Below are positions 26,564-34,688 of a DNA stretch of 64,000 bases, one piece after another. Made by a program: the position numbers and the translations under genes. Every line of letters begins with the position of its first letter. Within the stretch, counting starts at the first letter, position 1. The notes under the pieces were generated by a model. The model did no database searches. It saw nothing but the letters and a program-made list of their open reading frames with translations, and had not been told where the DNA came from. The stretch is from Cognatiyoonia koreensis (lineage in GTDB: Bacteria > Pseudomonadota > Alphaproteobacteria > Rhodobacterales > Rhodobacteraceae): the NCBI RefSeq assembly GCF_900109295.1, contig NZ_FOIZ01000001.1, positions 1,488,001 through 1,552,000 on the forward strand. Direction: 5' to 3'.

Positions 26564-26588
26564 AACCACCAAGCACCTGATCTGTTCC
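26564..26588 (-). promoter_or_regulatory. EcfG-type promoter of the small protein / TPP enzyme / gdhA unit
   Basis: Reading leftward, GGAAC (26588-26584), 16 nt, GGTT (26567-26564). It lies between the stop of the hypothetical gene at 26605 and the small membrane protein. Confidence 0.75.
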
Positions 26589-26604
26589 AATGTTGCGTGG
26601 TTTC

Positions 26605-27288
26605 TCAACCAGCAGAGTTGATGATCGCCTCGACGCTCCATGGCGCTGGCACGCTGTCGCTGACTATGATGTTGTCCGCTTTTTTCGGAATATTGCGGAT
26701 ATCGAAAGGTATGACCTGTTCATCTTCGTCTGTCCGTAAGATGATGTTCTGACATGCCATGTCAGAGCATTTCACCACTATATCATGCCAACGGCCAAGT
26801 TCTTTGATGGAATTGAAGACCGGCACGTCTTGAAGCTGTGACGCCCAAAAACGGCCTTTACTATCTACTGCACCATCCGGTCTTTCCACTGCGTCGCTGT
26901 CAAAAAGGCTTTCATTCAAAAGCGCCCCCATCAGCGCAAGCGAAACGGTATTTCCGAATGGGCCTGTAATCAGCGGTGGCAGCGCCGACACATCGACAGC
27001 CTGATCCGATTTTTCGATTTCCCGGATCGCACCATCCTTTGAACGATCGACAAGCACCTGCGCCCCCTCCAGCTTGGCGCAGCGGGTGTCAATCAACATC
27101 GGGATCTTGCCACGATCGGTCGAAACACTGGCGAAAATCATACTGATACGGCTTGTCACTATGTCGACGATAAAATCCAGGATTTCGCCTTCGTCTTTCG
27201 TTGCTTCCCGAAAGAGGAGCCGCGTTTCACGCAACGTGCGCAGGGTGACGGTTTGCTCTTGTTCGCGGGTTTGATCACCTGTCGGCAT
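26605..27288 (-). CDS. Hypothetical protein, 227 residues
   Basis: A soluble, acidic protein with no signal peptide or membrane helix. Features are a charged N-terminus (TREQEQTVTLRTLRETRLLF), a middle region TGPFGNTVSLALMGALLNE and two cysteines near VVKCSDMACQNIIL. I do not recognise the family. GGGGAG precedes the ATG, and an EcfG-type promoter lies upstream, divergent from the promoter of the Rho_N-like gene. It is probably a stress-regulon member of unknown role. Confidence 0.7.
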   Translation of the reverse strand: MPTGDQTREQEQTVTLRTLRETRLLFREATKDEGEILDFIVDIVTSRISMIFASVSTDRGKIPMLIDTRCAKLEGAQVLVDRSKDGAIREIEKSDQAVDVSALPPLITGPFGNTVSLALMGALLNESLFDSDAVERPDGAVDSKGRFWASQLQDVPVFNSIKELGRWHDIVVKCSDMACQNIILRTDEDEQVIPFDIRNIPKKADNIIVSDSVPAPWSVEAIINSAG

Positions 27289-27322
27289 CGCACTCTCCCC
27301 ATGACGTCAGTTTCTCTGAAAG

Positions 27323-27347
27323 AACAATCAATTAGCAGGATTGTTCC
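27323..27347 (-). promoter_or_regulatory. EcfG-type promoter of the 227-residue hypothetical gene
   Basis: Reading leftward, GGAAC (27347-27343), 16 nt, TGTT (27326-27323), 35 nt before the start codon. The first -10 base deviates from the R seen in most other sites. Confidence 0.62.
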
Positions 27348-27357
27348 CAAACGCTTT

Positions 27358-27382
27358 GGAACAATAGCGCATTTTGACAGTT
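27358..27382 (+). promoter_or_regulatory. EcfG-type promoter of the Rho_N-like gene
   Basis: GGAAC (27358-27362), 16 nt, AGTT (27379-27382), 23 nt before the start codon and divergent from the site at 27323-27347, the same back-to-back layout as at 21.6 kb. Confidence 0.75.
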
Positions 27383-27405
27383 GATGCAGCGAAAGGGGGT
27401 GCCCA

Positions 27406-27666
27406 ATGGCAGACCACGGAAATTCCATCAAGAATGACGACACTTACGAGGCTCTTCGCGAAGATGGTGCCTCCAAGTCGAAAGCGGCGGCAATTGCGAA
27501 TGCGCAAGCCAACGACGATCAATCACCATCAAAGAAAGGCGGAAAAGCGCCGCCTTACGAGGAATGGACGAAGGACGAACTGATGTCGCGCGCGCAAGAG
27601 TTGGACGTCGAAGGTCGGTCGGACATGACCAAGGATGAACTTATCGACGCCCTGCGTAATCAATAG
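27406..27666 (+). CDS. Rho N-terminal-like domain small protein
   Basis: 86 residues. The N-terminal half is polar and probably disordered (MADHGNSIKNDDTYEALREDG, SPSKKGGKAPPYEE). The C-terminal half, WTKDELMSRAQELDVEGRSDMTKDELIDALRN, is a SAP/Rho_N-type helical repeat that usually binds nucleic acid. Similar short proteins are common in alphaproteobacterial stress regulons; the role is unknown. It is followed after 11 nt by the DUF2945 gene, in one unit. Confidence 0.8.
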   Translation: MADHGNSIKNDDTYEALREDGASKSKAAAIANAQANDDQSPSKKGGKAPPYEEWTKDELMSRAQELDVEGRSDMTKDELIDALRNQ

Positions 27667-27677
27667 GAGCAGCTGCA

Positions 27678-27893
27678 ATGTCAAACTATTCAAAAGGCGA
27701 TCAGGTCAAGTGGGACTGGGGTGATGGCACCGCGAAAGGTGAGGTCAAAGAAGTTTTCACCAGCGACGTGACGCGCACGATCAAGGGCAATGAAGTCACT
27801 CGCAACGCCAGCGAAGACAAGCCTGCCTATCTGATCGAACAGGACGACGGTGATGAAGTTCTGAAATCCGACAGCGAGGTTTCGAAGGCCTAA
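27678..27893 (+). CDS. DUF2945 (HVA1/Tudor-like) small protein
   Basis: 71 residues, SKGDQVKWDWGDGTAKGEVKEVFTSDVTRTIKG and ending PAYLIEQDDGDEVLKSDSEV. This is the DUF2945 pattern, a small beta-barrel described as a hypervirulence-associated Tudor-like domain. The function in bacteria is unknown. An AGGAGC site precedes the ATG. It is co-transcribed with the preceding gene from the EcfG-type promoter. Confidence 0.85.
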   Translation: MSNYSKGDQVKWDWGDGTAKGEVKEVFTSDVTRTIKGNEVTRNASEDKPAYLIEQDDGDEVLKSDSEVSKA

Positions 27894-27936
27894 TTCGTTT
27901 TACAGGATACTGACAAGGAAGTGCTTTTCGTAACCA

Positions 27937-28323
27937 TCACAGCATCACGAGAAGCACGCCAACCGCGAGTGCACCGACTGTTAGGATGCTCGCCAGAATA
28001 TACATCTGTTTATCAGACTGTTCCGCCACGTCGTGGCTATCCATTCGTTGCTGTGTTCGGCGTGCTTTTGTCGCAGCAGCCCAGAAGATCATGATCGCAG
28101 CCAGAACGAAGACGAGGGATACGCCCTTCGCGATCAGCGGGTAGCTCGTATCACCAAACAAGGCGCGCAAACCTAAAGCTAGCGCGATGCATGCCATGCC
28201 TGTCCGCATCCAGCCGGCGAACGTGCGTTCATTTGCCAAGACCGTCCGATCTTCAGCCCAAGCCGTGCGCGTGTCCGCAAGATCGTCTGAGGTTGGTTCA
28301 TCTGGAAGATCGGCTTCAGGCAT
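27937..28323 (-). CDS. DUF202 (YidH-like) membrane protein
   Basis: 128 residues. The DUF202 signature ANERTFAGWMRTGMACIALALGL is followed by two more membrane helices (GVSLVFVLAAIMIFWAA; ILASILTVGALAVGVLLVML). The N-terminal 25 residues are acidic and probably cytoplasmic. The function is unknown. It is the last gene of a leftward unit of six (31028 to 27937) with small spacings. Confidence 0.85.
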   Translation of the reverse strand: MPEADLPDEPTSDDLADTRTAWAEDRTVLANERTFAGWMRTGMACIALALGLRALFGDTSYPLIAKGVSLVFVLAAIMIFWAAATKARRTQQRMDSHDVAEQSDKQMYILASILTVGALAVGVLLVML

Positions 28324-28332
28324 GACGCATGT

Positions 28333-29202
28333 CTAGTCTGTCCCTGATTGGCCTGCAATCGGAAGAGGCTCTTTGAAAGTGAGAGTCCGATAAGGGAACG
28401 GTATCTCGATCCCGGCTGTATCGAGCGCCTTTTTGACCGCACCGATCACTTCGTCGCGCGACTGACGCACCTTGACCGGTTCTGATCCAGTCCACCACGT
28501 TACTTCGAAATTGACGGAAGAACTGCCAAATTCCTGTGCGAATATCTGAATTGGTTTGTCGACGTTCGCAACGGTCTCACACCCACTGACGGCGTCCTTG
28601 ATTGTGCTTCGCGCTTCATCAAGATCGACATCATAGGCAACGCCGCAGATCACAGTAACGCGCCGCAGCTCTTGTTGTGTGCGTACGATGACGGGATTTT
28701 TGAAAAGGATTGCATTCGGGACGATGACAAGTTGGCCATCGGTCCGCATGATATGGCTTTCACGAATGGCTATATGATCCACGCGGCCTTCGATGTCGTT
28801 GCAGGCGATGTGATCGCCGATCCGCATTTCTTTGCGGAAAAGAATAATGATGCCTGCAAGAAAGTTTTCGAAAACGTCTTTGAATGCAAAACCGATAGCG
28901 ACCGATCCAATGCCGAGGCCCGCAAGAATGCTGGCCGGCGTTAGTCCCGGAAATACAATGATCGCCGCGATCATGACGCCAAGAACCCAGATCGCGATAG
29001 ACACCAGAAGCGAAAACAGGTCTTGCAGACTTTGGCGCAGGTTAGTCCGCGCCAGCGCCCTTTCGACGAGCGATTGCAAAGCCCGCTTCACCGCCCAGGT
29101 TGCAATCAAAACGACGAGTGCCACCGCAAACTGCGGAAGCATCTCGATCGCTGCGCGGCCGATTTCGTTCAGCTGCTTTAGAAGGATATTGATCGGCTCC
29201 AA
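28333..29202 (-). CDS. MscS-family mechanosensitive ion channel
   Basis: 289 residues with N-terminal helices, the pore region LTPASILAGLGIGSVAIGFAFKDVFENFLAGIIILFRKEMRIGDHI and the C-terminal cytoplasmic domain ending LTFKEPLP. It differs clearly from the MscS protein at 22308 (FKDVFEN in place of LQGTLSN), so the two are not a recent duplication. The start is a TTG after AGGA; an internal ATG at 29142 would cut into the first helix. It lies within the leftward envelope-protein unit. Confidence 0.9.
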   Translation of the reverse strand: MEPINILLKQLNEIGRAAIEMLPQFAVALVVLIATWAVKRALQSLVERALARTNLRQSLQDLFSLLVSIAIWVLGVMIAAIIVFPGLTPASILAGLGIGSVAIGFAFKDVFENFLAGIIILFRKEMRIGDHIACNDIEGRVDHIAIRESHIMRTDGQLVIVPNAILFKNPVIVRTQQELRRVTVICGVAYDVDLDEARSTIKDAVSGCETVANVDKPIQIFAQEFGSSSVNFEVTWWTGSEPVKVRQSRDEVIGAVKKALDTAGIEIPFPYRTLTFKEPLPIAGQSGTD

Positions 29203-29211
29203 GGTGAAGTC

Positions 29212-29970
29212 CTAGTGCGGCTTTACATCTGACGGCATTGTCGTCTGTGTAGACGCCGTATCGCTTTGCTGACGCATTGCATCCTGTGCAGCGTCCATCG
29301 CTTCGCGACCTTGGGCTGCGACGCGATCGACTTCCTGCCGGAAAACTGCCTCGGCCTGGTCAACCAAAGCGTCACGGTAGTCGCCAAATGTATCGTCTTC
29401 GATCTTTGTGCGCGGCAGCGTAATTGCAATCAAAGCACCAGCCGCTGCGACACCTGCACAGATGGCTAGTGGATTGGCATCGAACGCATTGCTTGACCGT
29501 GTCTTGACGGCATTTCCTGCCTGTTCGATCTTCACTTGGGCATCAAGCGCCTTCTTTCGCGCTTCTATGACACGGGCACGTGCGGCATCACCAAGATTGG
29601 CCGTTCCATCATACAACGCATCGCGCATTTGCGCTGCGGTCTGTGTTACTTGATGCTTTGCTTGTGCGATCTTTGTGCGGACAGGATCTGCCTCACCGTT
29701 AATTCGCCACGCGGTACCCTTCTCATCGTCCTGTTTTGACGTGCCGAGCGTCAACATGGCAATTCCTGCACCGATCACGGCGACAGCAACCGGATTGTCT
29801 TTCGCGGATTGCAAAGCTTTCTGGATAAACTCAGGAGCGGATTTGTCCCAGTTATCCATCAGCGCCTTCGGCTTGAAGCTTTCAGCGAGTGCGGACAGGG
29901 AAGTTGCCAAAGCGTTTCTTTCTTCTTCAATTTCCGCTTGAAGCATTTCGTTATTGATGTGGTCAACCAT
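29212..29970 (-). CDS. DUF3618-like envelope protein
   Basis: 252 residues. The N-terminus MLQAEIEEERNALATSLSALAESF resembles the DUF3618 start. Two hydrophobic segments follow (NPVAVAVIGAGIAMLTLG near 78 and NPLAICAGVAAAGALIAITL near 170), separated by long Ala/Gln-rich helices and ended by a polar tail. A membrane-associated coiled-coil protein is likely. Its start overlaps the holin-like gene by 8 nt. The function is unknown, and the family assignment is only moderate. Confidence 0.65.
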   Translation of the reverse strand: MVDHINNEMLQAEIEEERNALATSLSALAESFKPKALMDNWDKSAPEFIQKALQSAKDNPVAVAVIGAGIAMLTLGTSKQDDEKGTAWRINGEADPVRTKIAQAKHQVTQTAAQMRDALYDGTANLGDAARARVIEARKKALDAQVKIEQAGNAVKTRSSNAFDANPLAICAGVAAAGALIAITLPRTKIEDDTFGDYRDALVDQAEAVFRQEVDRVAAQGREAMDAAQDAMRQQSDTASTQTTMPSDVKPH

Positions 29971-30361
29971 TGTATGTCTCCTTCAAAGCCCGAGCATCTT
30001 TTCGGATCGTGCTGATGGTGTCGTGCGGCACCAAAGATGCAGATTTCAGCATTGTCGTGCCTTTCCAGACCAGACCGCCCGCAATCAGCAAGCAAAGTGC
30101 TGCTATAATGCAGGCTGCTGCAGTGGGCGAAAAACCGGAAGCGATCAATGCTGCGACAGCCGCGGCTGTCAGAACGTGAAACCCTGCGACGGCGATAACC
30201 ATCGCGGCTGCGAGTAGCGCACAAGCGACAAAGACCCGGTTCAACCGCGCAGACATTTCTGATTTCAGAAGCGCCAGCTCCTTGCGCAAGAGACGATGCA
30301 GGTGCGCAAGAATTGATGAAACGGCTGTCGTCGTATCAGGATGCGATCCTGGTGTCTTCAT
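29963..30361 (-). CDS. Phage holin-family (DUF1469) membrane protein
   Basis: 132 residues. A basic amphipathic N-terminus (AHLHRLLRKELALLKSEMSARLN) is followed by two adjacent membrane helices (VFVACALLAAAMVIAVAGFHVL; AACIIAALCLLIAGGLVWKG). This is the DUF1469/holin superfamily III pattern found in chromosomal envelope-stress operons and does not by itself imply a prophage. It overlaps both neighbours by a few bases (ATGA with the upstream gene), so translation is coupled. Confidence 0.75.
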   Translation of the reverse strand: MKTPGSHPDTTTAVSSILAHLHRLLRKELALLKSEMSARLNRVFVACALLAAAMVIAVAGFHVLTAAAVAALIASGFSPTAAACIIAALCLLIAGGLVWKGTTMLKSASLVPHDTISTIRKDARALKETYNG

Positions 30362-30828
30362 GACGGGATCCGCTGATCCGGTGTTAGGCCGTGATCCACA
30401 GCAGTGTCCGTAGCCTGTTGATCCAGCGTCCGCCCGCTAGAGCGCACGAAACGCCCGACGGCGAAACCGGCAAGAGCAGCGACAGACAAGGCTGCAATCG
30501 GGTGACGACGCGCAAGTTCGGCCGTGTCCGCAGCGAGGTTCGCTGGATCAGTTGTACGCACCTTGTCTGCAAAAGCCTGAACACGAGCAGCAGCAGCCTC
30601 GACAGCTTCTGTATGCGGTGCGCCTTCGGTCATTTGATCGGCAACAGCGTGTAGCTGCTCTGCCTTTGATGCCGCACCGTTTGCCAGTGCATCTTTCGCG
30701 CTTTCTGCCTGCTCCTGAACAGTCGACGTTGCCGTGTCACGAAGCGCTTTCGCGCCGGTTTTAGCAGTGGATTTCGCTTTCTTCAGCGTTTCCTTGCCTG
30801 TCTCACGAACTGATTTCATATCTGACAT
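30358..30828 (-). CDS. DUF883/ElaB-like tail-anchored protein
   Basis: 156 residues from the ATG at 30828, which follows AAGGAG; an in-frame GTG upstream lies within that site. A long Ala/Lys-rich helical region is followed near the C-terminus by RRHPIAALSVAALAGFAVGRFVRSS, the glycine-zipper membrane helix typical of DUF883/ElaB proteins, which tether ribosomes to the membrane in E. coli. The residues after the helix (about 25) are more than usual. It lies within the leftward envelope unit. Confidence 0.7.
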   Translation of the reverse strand: MSDMKSVRETGKETLKKAKSTAKTGAKALRDTATSTVQEQAESAKDALANGAASKAEQLHAVADQMTEGAPHTEAVEAAAARVQAFADKVRTTDPANLAADTAELARRHPIAALSVAALAGFAVGRFVRSSGRTLDQQATDTAVDHGLTPDQRIPS

Positions 30829-30848
30829 GTTACGCACTCCTTATCAGG

Positions 30849-31028
30849 TTATTCGGATACGGTCGCAGCGGCCGCAGGAACTTCGCCTGCCGTTTCGGCA
30901 GGTTCCCACACGTAGCCCAGCAGACCGAGGAAAAGGACGGCGGCAAAGGCCAAAACCAAAGCTATTCCGATGATTGGCCCGCGATGGCGGCGGGTCTGTT
31001 TGTTCACGTTTGTGTCTGGTGCAGACAT
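30849..31028 (-). CDS. Hypothetical small membrane protein
   Basis: 59 residues: a basic N-terminus (NVNKQTRRHRGP), one membrane helix IIGIALVLAFAAVLFLGLLGYVW and a short Glu/Ala-rich tail outside. No family is recognised. AAGGAGAC lies 5 nt before the ATG. It is the first gene of the six-gene leftward envelope unit. A short Arg-rich head with one helix fits an inner-membrane stress peptide. Confidence 0.65.
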   Translation of the reverse strand: MSAPDTNVNKQTRRHRGPIIGIALVLAFAAVLFLGLLGYVWEPAETAGEVPAAAATVSE

Positions 31029-31057
31029 ATCTGTCTCCTTCTCTTCTTAAGAGGAGA

Positions 31058-31082
31058 GACAAACGAGACGCGAAAATGTTCC
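31058..31082 (-). promoter_or_regulatory. Weak EcfG-type promoter candidate of the envelope unit
   Basis: Reading leftward, GGAAC (31082-31078), 16 nt, TGTC (31061-31058). The -35 box is perfect, but the -10 box ends in C where other sites here have T, so the call is tentative. Confidence 0.4.
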
Positions 31083-31106
31083 AGTAATTGCAGCGTTGCC
31101 CCGAAA

Positions 31107-32333
31107 TTATTCTTTCTTCAGGGATTTTAGAAAGTCAGAGACGATTTTCTTGTGCTTTCGCTCCGTAATCTCGTCTTCCAAACGCTTGAGCATGATTTTC
31201 AGATGCTGCAGCGTCAGAACGTCGGTTTCGCAGTAAGGAAGACTGTTTGCGATCCCATGATTGAACAGCCGCTCGAACGTCAGAGGCTGGAATTCGACCC
31301 GCTTGTACGTTGGTTCAGGCAGTCCTCCCTTATAGTTCGCCGCCGTCGCCAGACCGCTATAAAGCCAGTTGAGGCAGTTGATCGCGGTGTAAGGATCGTT
31401 CACGCCGGGAGAAAGTGCGCGGGCGATCATCTCGACGAGCTGCTGGACAATGAATAACGTATTCTGTCTTTCTGTCGGCATCTGGCCGATCACGAAACAA
31501 CCACGCAATTCATCCAATACTTCGTCGGACAGCTCTTCGTTAGACCAGATGTCCAGAACCGGCGTGTACGGATTCACGAATTCACCGCCGCCTTGAACGA
31601 TGCGCATATGGCAATCATGTTTCTTTGCGAGTTCGACAAGGCGCGAGACGTCGAACGTCTGGATATATCCGTTCCCGTCAAGGTTGACGGTCCGGTCCGG
31701 ATCCCGTTTCGGCCGCTCATCGGCCTCATCTTCAATTTCTTTATCGATTGCGTCCTCGACAGCGCCACGCAAACGTTTGCCAAGTCCAGCTGAAATATTG
31801 GAAACGTTGATCGTCTCGGGGATGTGATGCACGTAGAAGATCACCGTCATGATCGACACGGCTGCCAGGCCGATAGCGATAGATAAGGACATGTGCGGGA
31901 CAAAAGCTTCGGTGCTGCCGTCCGATTCATTCGGCACTCCTTGGACGGCCCGCAGCACCAGCAAGGCGAAAACGAACGTGCTGATCAAAATTCCAAGGCT
32001 CCACTGCGTGCCCCTGTCCCGCATGAAATTGCCGATCAGGCGCGGCCCGAAGTTGCCAGAGGCAAAGGACACGGCAACAATCGTGACCGAAAACATGACG
32101 CCCGCGACACCAAGTATAGACTGCGCAATAACCGACAAGGTCGAGCGAGCCCCTTCAACCTGGGTCGTCTCCCAACTGGCGGGCCACAAATAGAGGACTG
32201 AACTGTGGTTGCGGTCCAAGTAGAGCGAAAGCTGCGACGCCAGACAGGCCGTCAGCGCCAAAACAGTTGGCAGGAACCAATAACTGGAGCGTGTCTTTGT
32301 AATCAGGTTGGCGACAATCGCGCGTTTACTCAT
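31107..32333 (-). CDS. DUF2254 membrane protein
   Basis: 408 residues. Four membrane helices lie in the first 170 residues, including SVIAQSILGVAGVMFSVTIVAVSFASGNFGPRLIGNFMRDRGTQ, the DUF2254 hallmark. A large cytoplasmic C-terminal domain contains RQNTLFIVQQLVEMIARALSPGVNDPYTAINCLNWL. The function is unknown. It sits between the envelope operon and topoisomerase IB. No EcfG-type box was found directly upstream. Confidence 0.88.
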   Translation of the reverse strand: MSKRAIVANLITKTRSSYWFLPTVLALTACLASQLSLYLDRNHSSVLYLWPASWETTQVEGARSTLSVIAQSILGVAGVMFSVTIVAVSFASGNFGPRLIGNFMRDRGTQWSLGILISTFVFALLVLRAVQGVPNESDGSTEAFVPHMSLSIAIGLAAVSIMTVIFYVHHIPETINVSNISAGLGKRLRGAVEDAIDKEIEDEADERPKRDPDRTVNLDGNGYIQTFDVSRLVELAKKHDCHMRIVQGGGEFVNPYTPVLDIWSNEELSDEVLDELRGCFVIGQMPTERQNTLFIVQQLVEMIARALSPGVNDPYTAINCLNWLYSGLATAANYKGGLPEPTYKRVEFQPLTFERLFNHGIANSLPYCETDVLTLQHLKIMLKRLEDEITERKHKKIVSDFLKSLKKE

Positions 32334-32414
32334 CTATCAGTCTTTCAATCTTGCGCCCATTAAGAAGCACTGAAATTGCGCGCAGTCGCCTGCGCACAGT
32401 CAATGGTCAAAAGA

Positions 32415-33389
32415 CTACGCATTTGTCAGAAAGCCAAGCAGCCGTTGTTCGATCGCGAAAAGTCCCGCTTTTTCAACTGCCTGCGCATCGATCTTTTCTA
32501 CACCCGCGAGGTCAATCACTGCTGGATGAATATAACTATTGCGTGCAACAGTTGGCGTATTGTGCAGCCTTTCGGATGCAGCTTTCGCCAGATCCTTGAT
32601 TGTGCTTCCGCCTTCTTCGGCCCGTGCAAAAGCCGCAACAGTGCCAGCCCATGTGCGGAACGTTTTTGCGGTCACCGTGTCGTTGCCTGCGGCATCAGAA
32701 AGGTAGGCATTCAATTGTTGCGATGACAACGTTCGGGTCTGGGAGTCATCGTCAATCCAAGTTAGCAACGTCGCACCGGGGACATCGTTCACCTTTTGAA
32801 GCATTCGCTGCAGTCTCGTATCGGTCACGGCTTTGCAGATCTTTGCACCACCCTTCCCAGTATATCGCAACTCCATGCCATCCTTCTTCGCCTTCAGATG
32901 GCGACTGCGCAATGTCAGCGCGCCGAATGTGCCGTTTTCTCGTGTGTAGTCCTCGCTGCCGACCCGCAAAGAGGCATGATCGATCAGCTTGACGGCCGCT
33001 GCTAAGGCAAAGTCGAGATCGCCCGGTGCTGCTTCGAGATCGCGCCGCACTCGGCGACGGATACGTGGCAGCACTGCTCCGAATTCTGCAAGCTGGCTGA
33101 ATTTGGTTTCGGCCCGCGCCGCCGCCCATGCGGGATGGTAGCGATATTGCTTTCTCTCGCGAACATCACGACCTGTCGCCTGCAAATGACCATTCGGTTT
33201 AGCACAGATCCACACATCGTCGTATGCTGGCGGAACGGCCAATGCCTCGATCCGCTTCCGCTCAGCACCCCGTGAAATCGTCGTGCCGTCTGGAGCTATG
33301 TAGGAGAATCCACGGCCACAGCGGCGGCGGGAAATGCCGGGATCGCTATCGGATACGTAGATTAGCTCGGGATTATCGCTCATATTCAA
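32415..33389 (-). CDS. DNA topoisomerase IB (eukaryotic/poxvirus type)
   Basis: 324 residues. The N-terminal domain carries WICAKPNGHLQATGRDVRERKQYRYHPAW. Catalytic residues are LIDHASLRVGSEDY (Arg), YTGKGGAK (Lys), KTFRTWAGT (Arg) and ARNSYIHP (active-site Tyr). It relaxes supercoils through a 3'-phosphotyrosine. Bacterial members are sporadic but common in alphaproteobacteria, often near stress genes. A GGAAC-N17-GGTT box lies 63 nt upstream. Confidence 0.92.
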   Translation of the reverse strand: MNMSDNPELIYVSDSDPGISRRRCGRGFSYIAPDGTTISRGAERKRIEALAVPPAYDDVWICAKPNGHLQATGRDVRERKQYRYHPAWAAARAETKFSQLAEFGAVLPRIRRRVRRDLEAAPGDLDFALAAAVKLIDHASLRVGSEDYTRENGTFGALTLRSRHLKAKKDGMELRYTGKGGAKICKAVTDTRLQRMLQKVNDVPGATLLTWIDDDSQTRTLSSQQLNAYLSDAAGNDTVTAKTFRTWAGTVAAFARAEEGGSTIKDLAKAASERLHNTPTVARNSYIHPAVIDLAGVEKIDAQAVEKAGLFAIEQRLLGFLTNA

Positions 33390-33451
33390 TTGTTACACGC
33401 TTTTGCCTGACCCACTGCAGGATGTCCGCTGACGCGGGCCGATGGCAAGAT

Positions 33452-33477
33452 AACCCTTGAAGGGTGAGACTTGTTCC
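33452..33477 (-). promoter_or_regulatory. EcfG-type promoter of topoisomerase IB
   Basis: Reading leftward, GGAAC (33477-33473), 17 nt, GGTT (33455-33452). The spacer is one base longer than in the other sites, within the accepted 16-17 nt. Confidence 0.6.
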
Positions 33478-33572
33478 AGATGAAGGTGGGCCGTCAACCG
33501 CAATTGAAAAAGAACCACAGGGTTCCATTAAAACACGGCAGCCAGGACTTGCGGCTTGGGCGACTGACTTCG

Positions 33573-34631
33573 CTAGGTATGTGCCCGCCCGAAACCAACG
33601 ATCAATTGACGCAAGCCGAATGCCGCGCCCGCAAAGATCGCGGCGAAGGTCACCGGTGCGCTGAATGACAGAATTGAGAAAGCTGAAAGGCCCTGCCCGA
33701 TGCTGCAGCCAAGTGCCACAACCGCACCCACGCCCATCATCGCCGCACCAAAAATCTGACGGCGTAGTTCGCGCGGGTCTTCGCAGGCCTCCCAGCGGAA
33801 ATGTCCTTTGATCAAACTTCCTGCGAAGGCTCCAATCCATACGCCCGCGACTGAACCGATACCGAAAGACAGGCTGCGGCCTGACGATGTCATTCCATAA
33901 AGGATGCTCTCTCCGATAGGCGCAGAAAACGTATGGGACACGACGGCCAAGTCTTCGTATCCAGTGCGACTGATATAGCTCATGCCTGCCCATGCAATGA
34001 TGACAGAAGATGCGATGATGAAAGACCAAAAAGCATTACTTTTGTCTTTGCGAAAAGTTCTGTTAGACATTGCATAAACAACGGCCGACAGGCCGATGCC
34101 AATACCAATGAACGGAGTCGAAATCCCGGTAAGGTTACCCAACATATGCGCAATGCCATTTGGCTCTGCTGCGAGCGTTGATTCAGGCAGTATGTTGACC
34201 CGCACCCAAGCCAGCGGCCCCGATAGCGTCGCATAGGCCGACATACCAATGACGACGACAATGACGAATGAACGTAAATCACCACCGCCGAGACGTGCCA
34301 ACGCCGTAAATCCGCAGTTCCCAGCGAGCGCCATACCATACCCGAAGAGAAGACCGCCTGCGATGCTTGCAATCGGAACCCAAGTACGGGCCAAATAGAA
34401 TGACTGGGCGGGGTCAAATAGCCCAAACGCCATCAAACCAAAGCTGCCGATGATCGCAAATCCGATCGCTGCAATCCAAAGCCGGATGCGCTGATCACTC
34501 CCGCCATATAGAACGTCTTCGATGGCGCCCAGGGTACAGAACCGGCCCAAGCGCGCGGCCAAGCCTAGCAATATGCCCCCGACCAAACCGATCGCAGCCG
34601 CCACATTGGCTTCCCCCCATACGTCCAACAT
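33573..34631 (-). CDS. soxT: YeeE/YedE sulfur-compound transporter, SoxT
   Basis: 352 residues with about nine to ten helices and the conserved YeeE cysteine motifs: GRFCTLGAIEDVLYG near residue 32, ALAGNCGFTALARLGGGDL near 110, and VALGCSIGQGLSAFS near the C-terminus. The family imports thiosulfate or related sulfur species. It is directly downstream of soxR and soxS in the order soxS-R-T described for Pseudaminobacter. A GGGAGGG site precedes the ATG. Two further YeeE proteins are at 47147 and 63637. Confidence 0.85.
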   Translation of the reverse strand: MLDVWGEANVAAAIGLVGGILLGLAARLGRFCTLGAIEDVLYGGSDQRIRLWIAAIGFAIIGSFGLMAFGLFDPAQSFYLARTWVPIASIAGGLLFGYGMALAGNCGFTALARLGGGDLRSFVIVVVIGMSAYATLSGPLAWVRVNILPESTLAAEPNGIAHMLGNLTGISTPFIGIGIGLSAVVYAMSNRTFRKDKSNAFWSFIIASSVIIAWAGMSYISRTGYEDLAVVSHTFSAPIGESILYGMTSSGRSLSFGIGSVAGVWIGAFAGSLIKGHFRWEACEDPRELRRQIFGAAMMGVGAVVALGCSIGQGLSAFSILSFSAPVTFAAIFAGAAFGLRQLIVGFGRAHT

Positions 34632-34688
34632 CAGAGCCCTCCCATTGCTCTTCAGCGGTTGCGGCCCCTCCTCCGAGCGCGAAACCGT

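Noticed and set aside
29963..30361. Prophage remnant suggested by the holin-family protein
   Set aside because: No lysin, terminase or structural gene is nearby. DUF1469 proteins are common in chromosomal envelope-stress operons.
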